From contig JJOH01000016.1 in assembly GCA_000696115.1 (NCBI GenBank), positions 205,812 through 269,811 of the forward strand: a DNA stretch of 64,000 nucleotides. The letters run 5' to 3'. The stretch is from Streptomyces olindensis. GTDB lineage: Bacteria; Actinomycetota; Actinomycetes; Streptomycetales; Streptomycetaceae. The stretch's first letter is position 1; each line of letters begins with the position of its first letter. The notes beneath the pieces are model-generated. The model was given only the letters and a program-made list of their open reading frames with translations. It searched no databases and had not been told where the DNA came from. The position numbers and the translations under genes were made by a program. Shown here piece by piece: positions 56,256-64,000 of this stretch.

Positions 56256-57176
56256 ATGCGCGTCCTGCGAAGACGGCGGGGCGGGCGCGGCCACCGCGCC
56301 GCCCGCACGCCCGGCATAGCCGGACTGCCGCGCGCCGCCCGGGTGGCGCTCGGCTGCCTGCCGGGCTGCGCCGCCGTCGTCGCACTGGTGCTGTGCGCGT
56401 ACGGCGTCGAGCACGCCGCCGAGACCACCGCCCGCGCCGGCACGACCCGCCCCGCCGCCACGCCCCACACCGCCCCGCGCCCGCACATCGTGCCCCGATC
56501 GCAGTGGCTGGGGGACGCCGCACGCGAGCAGCCGCGCCCGCGCTACGACGACCGGGTCGTCGCGGTCTTCGTCCACCACACCGACTCGCCCAACGGCTAC
56601 GACTGCGCCGACGCGCCCCGCGTCATCCGGGACCTCTACACCGGCCAGACCGGCACCCGCGACTGGGACGACATCGGCTACAACTTCGTCGTCGACCGCT
56701 GCGGCACCGTCTACGAGGGCCGCGCCGGCGGCGTCGAGCGCGCCGTCACCGGCGCCCACACCCAGGGCTTCAACCACCGCACCACGGGCATCGCCGCCCT
56801 CGGCACCTTCACCGCGGGCATGCCCGTGCCGCGGCCCATGATCCGCGCCATCGCAGCCCTGTCCGCCTGGAAGCTCGGCCTGACCGGCACCGACCCGCGG
56901 GCGCGCGTCCGCCTGGTCTCCAGCAACGGCCTGAGCCGGTACGCGGCCGGCACCACCGCCGAACTGCCCGCCCTGGCCGGTCACAACGACGGCTACATGA
57001 CCAGCTGCCCGGGCGCCGCCCTGCACGCCCGCCTGCCCGAGATCCGGCAGCTCGCGGCCCGCCTCCAGGGCCGGCCGGCGGACGCACAGGAGGGCCACAG
57101 CGAACGCGCGGTGTCCTCACACCCGGGCCCCCTACGGTCGTCACCACGGACAGCCGACCGGAGGTGGGGATCATGA
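56256..57176 (+). CDS. Secreted peptidoglycan-recognition/N-acetylmuramoyl-L-alanine amidase
   Basis: The 306-residue protein has an N-terminal hydrophobic segment (RVALGCLPGCAAVVALVLCAYG), so it is exported or anchored. A type 2 amidase/PGRP domain follows: RYDDRVVAVFVHHTDSPNGYDC (zinc His107/His108), WDDIGYNFVVDRCGTVYEGR, GAHTQGFN, and GHNDGYMTSCPG with His243 and Cys251. These are the zinc ligands of active amidases, so peptidoglycan cleavage is plausible. The ATG at 56256 is preferred; an in-frame GTG at 56187 could add a tail. The next small gene overlaps its stop (ATGA). Confidence 0.87.
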   Translation: MRVLRRRRGGRGHRAARTPGIAGLPRAARVALGCLPGCAAVVALVLCAYGVEHAAETTARAGTTRPAATPHTAPRPHIVPRSQWLGDAAREQPRPRYDDRVVAVFVHHTDSPNGYDCADAPRVIRDLYTGQTGTRDWDDIGYNFVVDRCGTVYEGRAGGVERAVTGAHTQGFNHRTTGIAALGTFTAGMPVPRPMIRAIAALSAWKLGLTGTDPRARVRLVSSNGLSRYAAGTTAELPALAGHNDGYMTSCPGAALHARLPEIRQLAARLQGRPADAQEGHSERAVSSHPGPLRSSPRTADRRWGS

Positions 57177-57406
57177 ACAGCAGCGGTACGCAGGACGCGG
57201 CGGCGCGCACCCGGGGAGCCACGCGCGGCGGCCCCTGGGCGGTGCTCTGCGCGGTCGCGGCCGTCGTCCTGGGACCGGCGGCCGTCACCGCCTCCGCCCT
57301 CGACCGGGCCAACGCGGCACCGATGCACCACGCGGTGAAGGCCGATCAGACGCGCGTACATCCCGGCCGAGCAGACCCGCCGCCGGGCCGCCTGATCAGC
57401 CCCTGA
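57173..57406 (+). CDS. Small exported protein coupled to the amidase gene, hypothetical
   Basis: The 77-residue protein starts MNSSGTQDAAARTRGATRGGPW at ATG 57173, which overlaps the amidase stop as ATGA; GGAGG lies eight bases before. A single hydrophobic segment (GPWAVLCAVAAVVLGPAAVTASA) suggests export or anchoring, and the tail (MHHAVKADQTRVHPGRADPPPGRLISP) is polar. It ends by overlapping the DUF4240 gene by 11 bases on the opposite strand. No homology is recognised; the coupling suggests a partner of the amidase. Confidence 0.6.
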   Translation: MNSSGTQDAAARTRGATRGGPWAVLCAVAAVVLGPAAVTASALDRANAAPMHHAVKADQTRVHPGRADPPPGRLISP

Positions 57407-57914
57407 AGCGCTCCCACAGCCGCGGGTAGCGCTCGGCGAGCAGCCGCTCGTCCTCGAAGTCGACCGGGGTGCCCTCCGGCTCCGGGGGCGCCGGCGGGAT
57501 CTCCAGGTCGGGGGCGACCACGCCGGTGAGCTGCTCGTAGGCCTCGTCGGCCGCGTAGCCGAGTTCCTCGCCGTCGCCGTCGATCTCCTCGTCGAAGTCG
57601 CCCAGCAGCTCGGCGAGAGCGTCCGGGTCGTGCACCGCGCCCTCGAAGACCTCCCGGCCCTGGCCGATCAGCCAGCACCGGAAGAAGTCGAAGGCGTCGT
57701 CGCTCGCCCCGTCGAGCAGCACCCAGGCGGCGCCCCACAGATCCCAGCGGTAGGCGCGGTTGTAGCGGGACTCGAAGTGACGGGCGAAGTCCAGGACCGA
57801 GTCCGGGTCCAGCTGCGCGAGCCGCTCCACGAGCAGGTCCGCCTGCTCCTCCGGGTCGCCTTCGGCGGCCTCCCGGGTGTCGTCCACCAGCTCCCAGAAC
57901 TCCGTCTCGTCCAT
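57396..57914 (-). CDS. DUF4240 protein
   Basis: The 172-residue acidic protein begins MDETEFWELVDDTREAAEGDPEEQADLLVERLAQLDPDSVLDFARHFESRYNRAYRWDLWGAAWVLLDGASDDAFDFFRCWLIGQGREVFEGAVHDPDALAELLGD. This is the recognisable core of DUF4240, a family linked to toxin or nuclease immunity in some settings but without known function in Streptomyces. Start at ATG 57914; an adjacent GTG is possible. It converges with the small exported gene. Confidence 0.85.
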   Translation of the reverse strand: MDETEFWELVDDTREAAEGDPEEQADLLVERLAQLDPDSVLDFARHFESRYNRAYRWDLWGAAWVLLDGASDDAFDFFRCWLIGQGREVFEGAVHDPDALAELLGDFDEEIDGDGEELGYAADEAYEQLTGVVAPDLEIPPAPPEPEGTPVDFEDERLLAERYPRLWERFRG

Positions 57915-57970
57915 CACGGGTCCAGCATCGGCCCTGGGGCACAGGGGCGCACCCGGAGTGCGCGGGATCG

Positions 57971-58957
57971 TTATGCGCGGCTCTCGGGGTGGTACAGCCC
58001 GGCCAGTCGCAGCGCGTCCCCGGCGAGCCGCTCGCGCAGGCTCTCCGGCGCCAGCACCTCCACCTCCGGACCCAGCGCCGTCAGCTGGGTGTGGGCGACC
58101 TCCTCGGACTCCACCGGGAGGACCACCGTCACCCAGCCGTCGTCGTCCGGGGCGTCCGCCTCCGCCAGGGCCTCCCGGGCGGACAGCGAATCGAGGGCGT
58201 ACGGCAGTCTGCGCACACCGTCGGGGGACAGCCGCACCACGACCCGCGCCCGCAGGATGGACCGCGCGAACTGCTCCGCCCGCTCCTCCCAGAACGCGGG
58301 CAGATCGAACTCCGGCTCCCGCTCGAAGCGCTCACCGCCCGGCTCCACCGCCGTGAACCGGTCGATCCGGTACACCCGGAAGGACGCGCCCCCGGCCACC
58401 CGCGCGCACAGGTACCAGACGCCCGCCTTCAGCACGAGCCCGTACGGCTCCAGCTCCCGGACGACCTCGTCCTCACCGCGCCGGTAGCGGGCGGTGATCC
58501 GCCGGTCGTCCCACACCGCGTCCGCGACCGCCGGCAGCAGCGCGGGCGTCCGCGGCTCCTTGAACCAGTTCGGCGCGTCGAGGTGGAAGCGCTGCCCCGC
58601 CGTCCTCGACGCGTCCCGCAGGGACGGCAGCAGCGCCGCCGACACCTTCAGCCGGGCCGCCGAGGCCGCGTCCTCCAGCCCCATCTCGCGCAGCGCCCCC
58701 GGCACCCCGGACAGGAACAGCGCCTCGGCCTCGCTGCGGTGCAGCCCCGTCAGCCGCGTCCGGTACCCGCCGACCAGCCGGTAGCCCCCGGCCCGCCCGC
58801 GGTCCGCGTACACCGGGACGCCCGCCTCCGACAGGGCCTGCGCGTCCCGCGTGACCGTCCGCTCCGACACCTCCAGCTCCCGGGCGAGTTCGGCGGCCGT
58901 CATGGCGGGCCGGGACTGGAGCAGCAACACCATCTTGATGAGCCGGGCAGCACGCAT
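57971..58957 (-). CDS. WYL-domain transcriptional regulator (YafY family)
   Basis: The 328-residue protein has an N-terminal HTH_11 domain (RAARLIKMVLLLQSRPAMTAAELARELEVSERTVTRDAQALSEAGVPVYADRGRAGGYRL) and a central WYL domain (RITARYRRGEDEVVRELEPYGLVLKAGVWYLCARVAGGASFRVYRIDRFTAVEP), with a WCX-like C-terminus. WYL proteins bind nucleic-acid or small-molecule ligands and often control DNA-damage or metabolic genes. Start at ATG 58957 is chosen over GTG 58963. It lies between aceE and the DUF4240 gene; its target is not evident. Confidence 0.87.
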   Translation of the reverse strand: MRAARLIKMVLLLQSRPAMTAAELARELEVSERTVTRDAQALSEAGVPVYADRGRAGGYRLVGGYRTRLTGLHRSEAEALFLSGVPGALREMGLEDAASAARLKVSAALLPSLRDASRTAGQRFHLDAPNWFKEPRTPALLPAVADAVWDDRRITARYRRGEDEVVRELEPYGLVLKAGVWYLCARVAGGASFRVYRIDRFTAVEPGGERFEREPEFDLPAFWEERAEQFARSILRARVVVRLSPDGVRRLPYALDSLSAREALAEADAPDDDGWVTVVLPVESEEVAHTQLTALGPEVEVLAPESLRERLAGDALRLAGLYHPESRA

Positions 58958-58971
58958 GCGCACATCATGCA

Positions 58972-58999
58972 GCAGGCCCCCGCCGGGGCGGGGGCCTGC
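58972..58999 (-). terminator. Terminator after aceE
   Basis: GCAGGCCCCCGCC (58972-58984) pairs with GGCGGGGGCCTGC (58987-58999), a 13-bp stem with a very short loop. It lies 18 bases after the aceE stop on the reverse strand. Confidence 0.8.
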
Positions 59000-59016
59000 C
59001 GTTCACCGGCCGGTTC

Positions 59017-61719
59017 TCACAGGCCGTACTTCTCGCGCGCTTCCTTCACGGCCGTCGCCTTGACCTCGCCGCGCCTGGCGAGCTGGGCCAGGGCCGCGAC
59101 GACGATCGACTCGGCGTCGACCCCGAAGTGGCGGCGGGCCGCCTCACGGGTGTCCGACAGGCCGAAGCCGTCGGCGCCCAGCGAGGACCAGTCCTGCTCG
59201 ACCCACTGCGCGATCTGGTCCGGGACCTGGCGCATGTAGTCGGAGACCGCCAGCACCGGGCCCTCGGCGCCCTGCAGCGCCTGCCGGACGAACGGCACCC
59301 GCTCCTCGCCGCGCAGCAGTGCCTCGTCCGCCTCCAGGGCGTCCCGGCGCAGCTCGCTCCAGGACGTCGCCGACCACACGTCGGCCGCCACGCCCCACTC
59401 GTCGGCCAGCAGCCGCTGCGCCTTGAGCGCCCAGTGGATGGCCGTGCCGGAGCCGAGCAGCTGGATCCGCGGGGCGTTCGCCGGCACGGTCACGCCCGCC
59501 GACTCCGCCGTGTTGAAGCGGTACAGGCCCTTGACGATGCCCTCGTCGATGCCGTCGACGGACGGCTTCGCGGGCTGCGGCAGCGGCTCGTTGTAGACGG
59601 TCAGGTAGTAGAAGACGTCCTGGTCCTCGCCCGGGGCCGCCTCGCCGTACATCCGGCGCAGACCCTCCTTGACGATCGCCGCGACCTCGTAGGCGAACGC
59701 CGGGTCGTACGTCAGGGCCGCCGGGTTGGTCGCGGCGATGACGGGGGAGTGGCCGTCGGCGTGCTGCAGGCCCTCACCGGTCAGGGTCGTACGGCCCGCC
59801 GTGGCGCCGACGAGGAAGCCGCGGCCGAGCTGGTCGCCGAGCTGCCACATCTGGTCGGCCGTGCGCTGCCAGCCGAACATCGAGTAGAAGATGTAGAACG
59901 GGATCATCGTCTCGCCGTGCGTCGCGTACGACGTCGAAGCGGCGATGAAGTCGGCCATCGAACCGGCCTCGGTGATCCCCTCGTTGAGGATCTGGCCGTT
60001 CTTGGCCTCCTTGTAGTACATCAGCTGGTCGCGGTCGACCGGCTCGTACGTCTGGCCCTTGGGCGAGTAGATGCCGAGCGACGGGAACAGCGACTCCATA
60101 CCGAAGGTACGGGCCTCGTCCGGGACGATCGGCACCCAGCGCTTGCCCGTCTCCTTGTCGCGGACCAGGTCCTTGACCAGGCGGACGAACGCCATGGTGG
60201 TGGCCACGTTCTGCGAGCCGGAGCCCTTGTCGAAGGAGGCGAACGCCTTCTCCGCCGGGGCGGGCAGCGGGGCGACCGGGTGCACGCGCCGGGCCGGGGC
60301 CGGACCGCCGAGGGCGGCACGCCGCTCCTGGAGGTAGCGGACCTCGGGGGAGTCGGCGCCGGGGTGGCCGTAGGGGACCACGCCGTCGACGAAGTCGCTG
60401 TCCTTGATCGGCAGGCCGAGCAGGTCGCGCATGTTCTTGAACTCGTCCACCGAGAGCTTCTTCATCTGGTGGTTGGCGTTCTTCGACGCGAAGCCCTCGC
60501 CGAGGGTGTGGCCCTTGACCGTCTGGGCCAGGATCACGGTCGGGGCGCCCTTGTGCTCGACGGCCGCCTTGTACGCGGCGAACACCTTGCGGGACTCGTG
60601 ACCACCGCGCGAGAAGTGGAAGCACTCGATGATCTTGTCGTCGCTCAGCAGCTTCGCCAGCTCCGCCAGCGCCGGGTCGGCGCCGAAGAAGTCCTGGCGG
60701 ATGTAGGCCGCGTCGCGCGTCTGGTACGTCTGGATCTGCGCGTCCGGTACCTGGCGCAGGCGGCGTACCAGCGCGCCCGTGGTGTCGAGCTGGAACAGCT
60801 CGTCCCAGGCCGTGCCCCACAGCGTCTTGATGACGTTCCAGCCGGCGCCGCGGAACTGGGCCTCCAGCTCCTGCACGATCTTGAAGTTGGCGCGGACCGG
60901 GCCGTCCAGGCGCTGCAGGTTGCAGTTGATGACGAACGTGAGGTTGTCCAGCTCCTCACGGGCCGCGAGCGCGAGGGCCGCCGTCGACTCGGGCTCGTCC
61001 ATCTCGCCGTCGCCGAGGAACGCCCACACGTGCGAGGCGGAGGTGTCCTTGATGCCGCGGTTGGTCAGGTAGCGGTTGAAGCGCGCCTGGTAGATGGCGG
61101 AGAGCGGGCCCAGACCCATGGAGACGGTCGGGAACTCCCACAGCCAGGGCAGACGGCGCGGGTGCGGGTAGGAGGGCAGGCCGTTGCCGCCCGCCTCGCG
61201 GCGGAAGTTGTCGAGCTGCTCCTCGGTCAGCCGGCCGTCGAGGAACGCGCGGGCGTAGATGCCGGGCGAGGCGTGGCCCTGGATGTAGAGCTGGTCGCCG
61301 GAGCCGTCGGCCTCTTTGCCTTTGAAGAAGTGGTTGAAGCCGGTCTCGTAGAGCCAGGCGGCGGAGGCGAAGGTGGCGATGTGGCCGCCGACGCCGTACT
61401 TGCTGCCCCGGGTCACCATCGCGGCCGCGTTCCAGCGGTTCCACGCGGTGATGCGCTGCTCCATCTCCGCGTCACCGGGCACCTCGGGCTCGGCGGCGGT
61501 GGGGATGGTGTTGACGTAGTCGGTCTCGAGGAGCTTCGGCAGCGCGATGCCGGCGCCCTCGGCGCGCTCCAGCGTGCGGCGCATCAGGTACGCGGCACGG
61601 TGCGGCCCGGCAGCCTTGGCGACCGCGTCCAGGGAGGCCTGCCATTCGGCGGTCTCCTCCGGGTCCCGGTCCGGGAGCTGGTCGAGCTCGCTCGGCTGGA
61701 TGGCGTTGGGGTCGGTCAT
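59017..61719 (-). CDS. aceE: Pyruvate dehydrogenase E1 component, homodimeric, AceE
   Basis: The 900-residue protein is the single-chain AceE used by actinobacteria. It decarboxylates pyruvate with thiamine diphosphate and reductively acetylates the lipoyl group of E2. The TPP motif is GDGEMDEPESTAALALAAREELDNLTFVINCN. Other marks are KYGVGGHIATFASAAWLYETGFNHFF, KNANHQMKKLSVDEF, and the C-terminal GVTVPANAPRIQLLGSGTAI. Start at ATG 61719 (MTDPNAIQPSELDQ). A GntR gene and an E2 gene lie upstream, and lipA/lipB lie in the same window. A palindrome sits in the promoter. Confidence 0.97.
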   Translation of the reverse strand: MTDPNAIQPSELDQLPDRDPEETAEWQASLDAVAKAAGPHRAAYLMRRTLERAEGAGIALPKLLETDYVNTIPTAAEPEVPGDAEMEQRITAWNRWNAAAMVTRGSKYGVGGHIATFASAAWLYETGFNHFFKGKEADGSGDQLYIQGHASPGIYARAFLDGRLTEEQLDNFRREAGGNGLPSYPHPRRLPWLWEFPTVSMGLGPLSAIYQARFNRYLTNRGIKDTSASHVWAFLGDGEMDEPESTAALALAAREELDNLTFVINCNLQRLDGPVRANFKIVQELEAQFRGAGWNVIKTLWGTAWDELFQLDTTGALVRRLRQVPDAQIQTYQTRDAAYIRQDFFGADPALAELAKLLSDDKIIECFHFSRGGHESRKVFAAYKAAVEHKGAPTVILAQTVKGHTLGEGFASKNANHQMKKLSVDEFKNMRDLLGLPIKDSDFVDGVVPYGHPGADSPEVRYLQERRAALGGPAPARRVHPVAPLPAPAEKAFASFDKGSGSQNVATTMAFVRLVKDLVRDKETGKRWVPIVPDEARTFGMESLFPSLGIYSPKGQTYEPVDRDQLMYYKEAKNGQILNEGITEAGSMADFIAASTSYATHGETMIPFYIFYSMFGWQRTADQMWQLGDQLGRGFLVGATAGRTTLTGEGLQHADGHSPVIAATNPAALTYDPAFAYEVAAIVKEGLRRMYGEAAPGEDQDVFYYLTVYNEPLPQPAKPSVDGIDEGIVKGLYRFNTAESAGVTVPANAPRIQLLGSGTAIHWALKAQRLLADEWGVAADVWSATSWSELRRDALEADEALLRGEERVPFVRQALQGAEGPVLAVSDYMRQVPDQIAQWVEQDWSSLGADGFGLSDTREAARRHFGVDAESIVVAALAQLARRGEVKATAVKEAREKYGL

Positions 61720-61828
61720 GTCGCCGCCTTCCTCAGTCGAAGGGGGTTCCCTCATCGGTAAGGGTTCGGGGGTGCCCTTGGTCTTTGGCAGGACAGGGCG
61801 TGAGGCTTGGGTGGCAAGCCCGTCGGCG

Positions 61829-61858
61829 ACTGTAACTCGCTGATCGATGATCGATCAA
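61829..61858 (-). promoter_or_regulatory. aceE promoter with embedded palindromic operator
   Basis: On the aceE strand TTGATC (61858-61853) and TACAGT (61834-61829) with an 18-bp spacer make a good -35/-10 pair. TGATCGAT-G-ATCGATCA (61841-61857) is a perfect 17-base palindrome inside the spacer. The ATG is 110 bases downstream. Confidence 0.75.
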
Positions 61859-61876
61859 AGGGTTGAGGGGCAAAAC

Positions 61877-61890
61877 CTCTTGATCACGAG
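61877..61890 (-). promoter_or_regulatory. Second, weaker palindrome upstream of aceE
   Basis: CTC-t-TGATCA-c-GAG (61877-61890) shares the TGATCA core with the site at 61841-61857. It lies 98 bases from the GntR stop, upstream of the aceE -35. It could be an auxiliary operator of the same regulator. Confidence 0.5.
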
Positions 61891-61988
61891 AAATTAGGCA
61901 CGGGGTGCCTCCGGCGGTGGCACGCGGTGACGGCTTTCTGCATGGTTTTCGCAGGTCGGAGGCGTTTGAGCGGGGTTGCGCTCGGGTG

Positions 61989-62612
61989 TCACGCCCGGGG
62001 CGCGCAGCCCAGCACGTGCGCCTTCACCAGCTCGGCGATCCGGGGGTCACGGCGCTTGAACGCGGCGACGAGTTCCTCGTGCTCCTCGGCGTACGACTGC
62101 TGCTGGGTGCCCAGCCAGCGGATCGACAGGGCCGTGAACACCTCGATGCCGAGGCCCTCCCAGGTGTGCAGCAGGACGGAGTTGCCGGCGGCGCGGACCA
62201 GTTCGCGGTGGAAGGCGACAGTGTGGCGGACCTGGGCCGTGCCGTCGGACCTGCGGTCCGCCTCGTAGAGCGCGGTGACGTGGGGTTCGAGCGCCGAGCA
62301 GTCCTCCGCCAGGCCCTGTGCCGCCAGTTCCGCCGCGATGGCCTCCAGGCCGGCCCGGACCGGGTAGCTCTCCTCCAGGTCGGCGGCGGTGAGGTTCCGG
62401 ACGCGGACGCCCTTGTTCGGGGCGGACTCGATGAGCCGCAGGGACTCCAGCTCGCGCAGGGCCTCGCGGACCGGGGTCTGGCTGACCTCCAGCTCCGTGG
62501 CGATCCGGCGCTCGACGATCCGCTCGCCCGGCTGCCAGCGGCCGCTGATGATGCCCTCCAGGATGTGCTCGCGGATCTGCTCGCGCAGCGAGTGGATGAC
62601 GGGCGCGGTCAT
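61989..62612 (-). CDS. GntR/FCD-family transcriptional regulator
   Basis: The 207-residue protein has a GntR winged helix (LREQIREHILEGIISGRWQPGERIVERRIATELEVSQTPVREALRELESLRLIESAPNKGVRVR) and an FCD ligand domain (RAGLEAIAAELAAQGL...). FCD members such as PdhR and FadR sense organic or fatty acids. Position next to aceE and the palindrome suggest a role in pyruvate dehydrogenase control, by analogy with PdhR; this is inference. It lies on the same strand as aceE, about 270 bases upstream of it. Confidence 0.88.
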   Translation of the reverse strand: MTAPVIHSLREQIREHILEGIISGRWQPGERIVERRIATELEVSQTPVREALRELESLRLIESAPNKGVRVRNLTAADLEESYPVRAGLEAIAAELAAQGLAEDCSALEPHVTALYEADRRSDGTAQVRHTVAFHRELVRAAGNSVLLHTWEGLGIEVFTALSIRWLGTQQQSYAEEHEELVAAFKRRDPRIAELVKAHVLGCAPRA

Positions 62613-62840
62613 GAGGGCTCCTCAGTCGGGATTGACGTTTAGACAATACGGCCGGTTCGCTCCGCGGGTGAGACCGACGAGCGTGCTTGCACGCAGGTGA
62701 GACATGTTGCACACGGTGTGTGTGGCGCCTGGGAGCTCGGGCTGCTCCGTGCGTGGGCGGCTGCCGGTCGTCCGTGGCTCGTCGCGCCCACGCGGCGGAG
62801 CCGCCACATGTCACGGCCCCGCGCCCCTTGGGTACGACGA

Positions 62841-62869
62841 TGCCCCGCCCGGGAGATCCGGACGGGGCA
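62841..62869 (-). terminator. Terminator after the E2 gene
   Basis: TGCCCCG-c-CCGG (62841-62852) pairs with CCGG-a-CGGGGCA (62858-62869). It starts 24 bases after the E2 stop in the direction of transcription. The 280-base gap between the GntR and E2 genes (62613-62892) shows no other gene. Confidence 0.7.
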
Positions 62870-62892
62870 CCGATCAGCCGTGGAGCCGAAGG

Positions 62893-64000
62893 TCAGAGGC
62901 CGAGCTCGACCTCGAACTCGCCTGCCTCCAGGATGGCCTTGACCGCCGTCAGGTAGCGGGCGGCGTCGGCGCCGTCCACCAGGCGGTGGTCGTAGGACAG
63001 GGTCAGGTACGTCATGTCACGGACGCCGATGACGGGACCGTCCTCGGTGTCGATGACGGCCGGGCGCTTGACCGTGGCGCCGATGCCGAGGATGGCGACC
63101 TGGCCCGGCGGCACGATGATCGTGTCGAAGAGCGCGCCGCGCGACCCGGTGTTGGAGATGGTGAACGTCGCGCCGGACAGCTCGTCCGGGGTGATCTTGT
63201 TGGCGCGGACCTTGCCCGCGAGCTCCGCCGTGGCCTTGGCGATGCCGGCCAGGTTGAGGTCGCCGGCGTTCTTGATGACCGGGGTCATCAGGCCCTTCTC
63301 GGAGTCCACCGCGATACCGATGTTCTCGGTGTCGAAGTAGGTGATGGTCCCCTCGGCCTCGTTGATCTTGGCGTTGATCGGCGCGTGGGCCTTCAGCGCC
63401 TGGGCCGCGGCCTTGACGAAGAACGGCATCGGGGAGAGCTTGACGCCCTCACGGGCCGCGAACGCGTCCTTGGCGCGGGCGCGCAGCTTCATCAGGCGGG
63501 TGACGTCGACCTCGACGACCGAGGACAGCTGGGCCTGCTCGTGCAGGGCCTTGACCATGTTGTCGCCGATGACCTTGCGGATCCGCGGCATCTTGATGGT
63601 CTGGCCGCGCAGCGGGGACGCCTCCAGCGCCGGCGCCTTCTTCGCGGCGGCCGGAGCGGCGGCGGCCGGAGCCGGGGCAGCGGCGGCGGCCTTCGCGGCC
63701 TCCGCGGCGGCGACGACGTCCTGCTTGCGGATGCGGCCGCCGACGCCCGTGCCCTTGACGGTGGACAGGTCGACGCCCTGCTCGGCGGCGAGCTTGCGCA
63801 CCAGCGGGGTGACGTAGGCACCGTCGTCGGCCGGCTTGGCGGCGGCCGGAGCGGCCGGGGCCTGGGCCGGAGCCGGGGCGGGCACCGGAGCGGCCGGGGC
63901 CGGCTCGGGAGCCGGGGTGACCTGCTGCTGCGGGGCCGGGGCCGACGGAGCCTGCGGGGCCGGGGCGGGCTGCGCCGGAGCCGGAGCCGGAGCCTGGGCC
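62893..64000 (-). CDS. sucB: Dihydrolipoamide acyltransferase (E2), C-terminal part, cut by window edge
   Basis: At least 369 residues of E2 are present, in order: an Ala/Pro-rich linker that continues open to base 64000, a peripheral-subunit-binding domain (YVTPLVRKLAAEQGVDLSTVKGTGVGGRIRKQDVVAA), a second linker, and the catalytic core (PRIRKVIGDNMVKALHEQAQLSSVVEVDVTRLM...). The active-site motif DHRLVDGADAARYL holds the catalytic His. The N-terminal lipoyl domain(s) lie outside the window. The gene matches the position of SucB in S. coelicolor, where the name may cover acetyl- rather than succinyl-transfer; AceE next door favours acetyl. Confidence 0.93.
   Translation of the reverse strand, partial: AQAPAPAPAQPAPAPQAPSAPAPQQQVTPAPEPAPAAPVPAPAPAQAPAAPAAAKPADDGAYVTPLVRKLAAEQGVDLSTVKGTGVGGRIRKQDVVAAAEAAKAAAAAPAPAAAAPAAAKKAPALEASPLRGQTIKMPRIRKVIGDNMVKALHEQAQLSSVVEVDVTRLMKLRARAKDAFAAREGVKLSPMPFFVKAAAQALKAHAPINAKINEAEGTITYFDTENIGIAVDSEKGLMTPVIKNAGDLNLAGIAKATAELAGKVRANKITPDELSGATFTISNTGSRGALFDTIIVPPGQVAILGIGATVKRPAVIDTEDGPVIGVRDMTYLTLSYDHRLVDGADAARYLTAVKAILEAGEFEVELGL

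Noticed and set aside
63600..64000. Ala/Pro-rich repeats at the window end as a CRISPR or satellite repeat
   Set aside because: They are in frame with the E2 protein and match its known inter-domain linkers.

Overview
The window is about 72% G+C with very strong GC bias at third codon positions. It carries hallmark actinomycete genes: glnE beside a maltose regulon, both type I and type II glutamine synthetases, htpX-pspAB, and a homodimeric AceE. This points to a chromosomal core region of a Streptomyces species, in an order close to that of S. coelicolor as I recall it. I saw no rRNA, tRNA, CRISPR array, phage or insertion sequence. 56 protein-coding genes are supported, two of them cut by the window edges.

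Layout. 1-7.8 kb: a partial VOC gene and a flavin-reductase-like PNPOx gene lie divergent from glnE. Then comes a TetR regulator divergent from an APC permease and an amidohydrolase; this looks like a small accessory cassette, and a 26-bp duplication of the glnE 3' end lies at its left edge. 7.8-22.6 kb: a PAP2 membrane protein, malR, then malE-malF-malG-aglA, a secreted alpha-amylase and a giant secreted amylase-pullulanase. GCAAG/CTTGC-type MalR sites lie at all three promoters. 22.6-33.3 kb: a SpoIIE-type phosphatase with a degenerate receiver, a tautomerase, TetR, a membrane protein with a sigma-factor-like cytoplasmic head, a TPR protein, a lipoprotein, a DUF1996 secreted protein, a two-component system and an epimerase. 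33.3-46.4 kb: glnRII-like regulator, glnII, assorted small genes, an aldo/keto reductase with a TetR regulator, a hydrolase-kinase fusion, pspAB-htpX, and glnA. 46.4-64 kb: RDD and DUF4191 membrane proteins, lipA, lipB, an XRE/TPR regulator, a flavin oxidoreductase, an epimerase, a leaderless GNAT, a MarP-like protease, a secreted PGRP amidase, a WYL regulator, aceE, a GntR regulator and the dihydrolipoamide acyltransferase (E2) gene.

How the genes work together. Starch is cut outside the cell by Aml and the pullulanase. Maltodextrins are bound by MalE and imported by MalFG; the ATPase is not encoded here, and the shared MsiK is expected elsewhere. AglA hydrolyses them inside, under MalR repression. 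Nitrogen assimilation is represented by glnA (with the adenylylation Tyr at residue 397), its adenylyltransferase glnE, the non-adenylylated glnII and the OmpR-like GlnRII; GlnR-type boxes lie upstream of glnA and glnII. LipA and LipB make the lipoyl cofactor that the E2 protein needs, and E2 works with AceE. A GntR regulator sits between aceE and E2, and a perfect palindrome lies between the -35 and -10 of the proposed aceE promoter.

Starts were chosen by ribosome-binding sites and family alignment; where they are uncertain this is stated. Identifications rest on protein motifs recognised by eye, without a database search.
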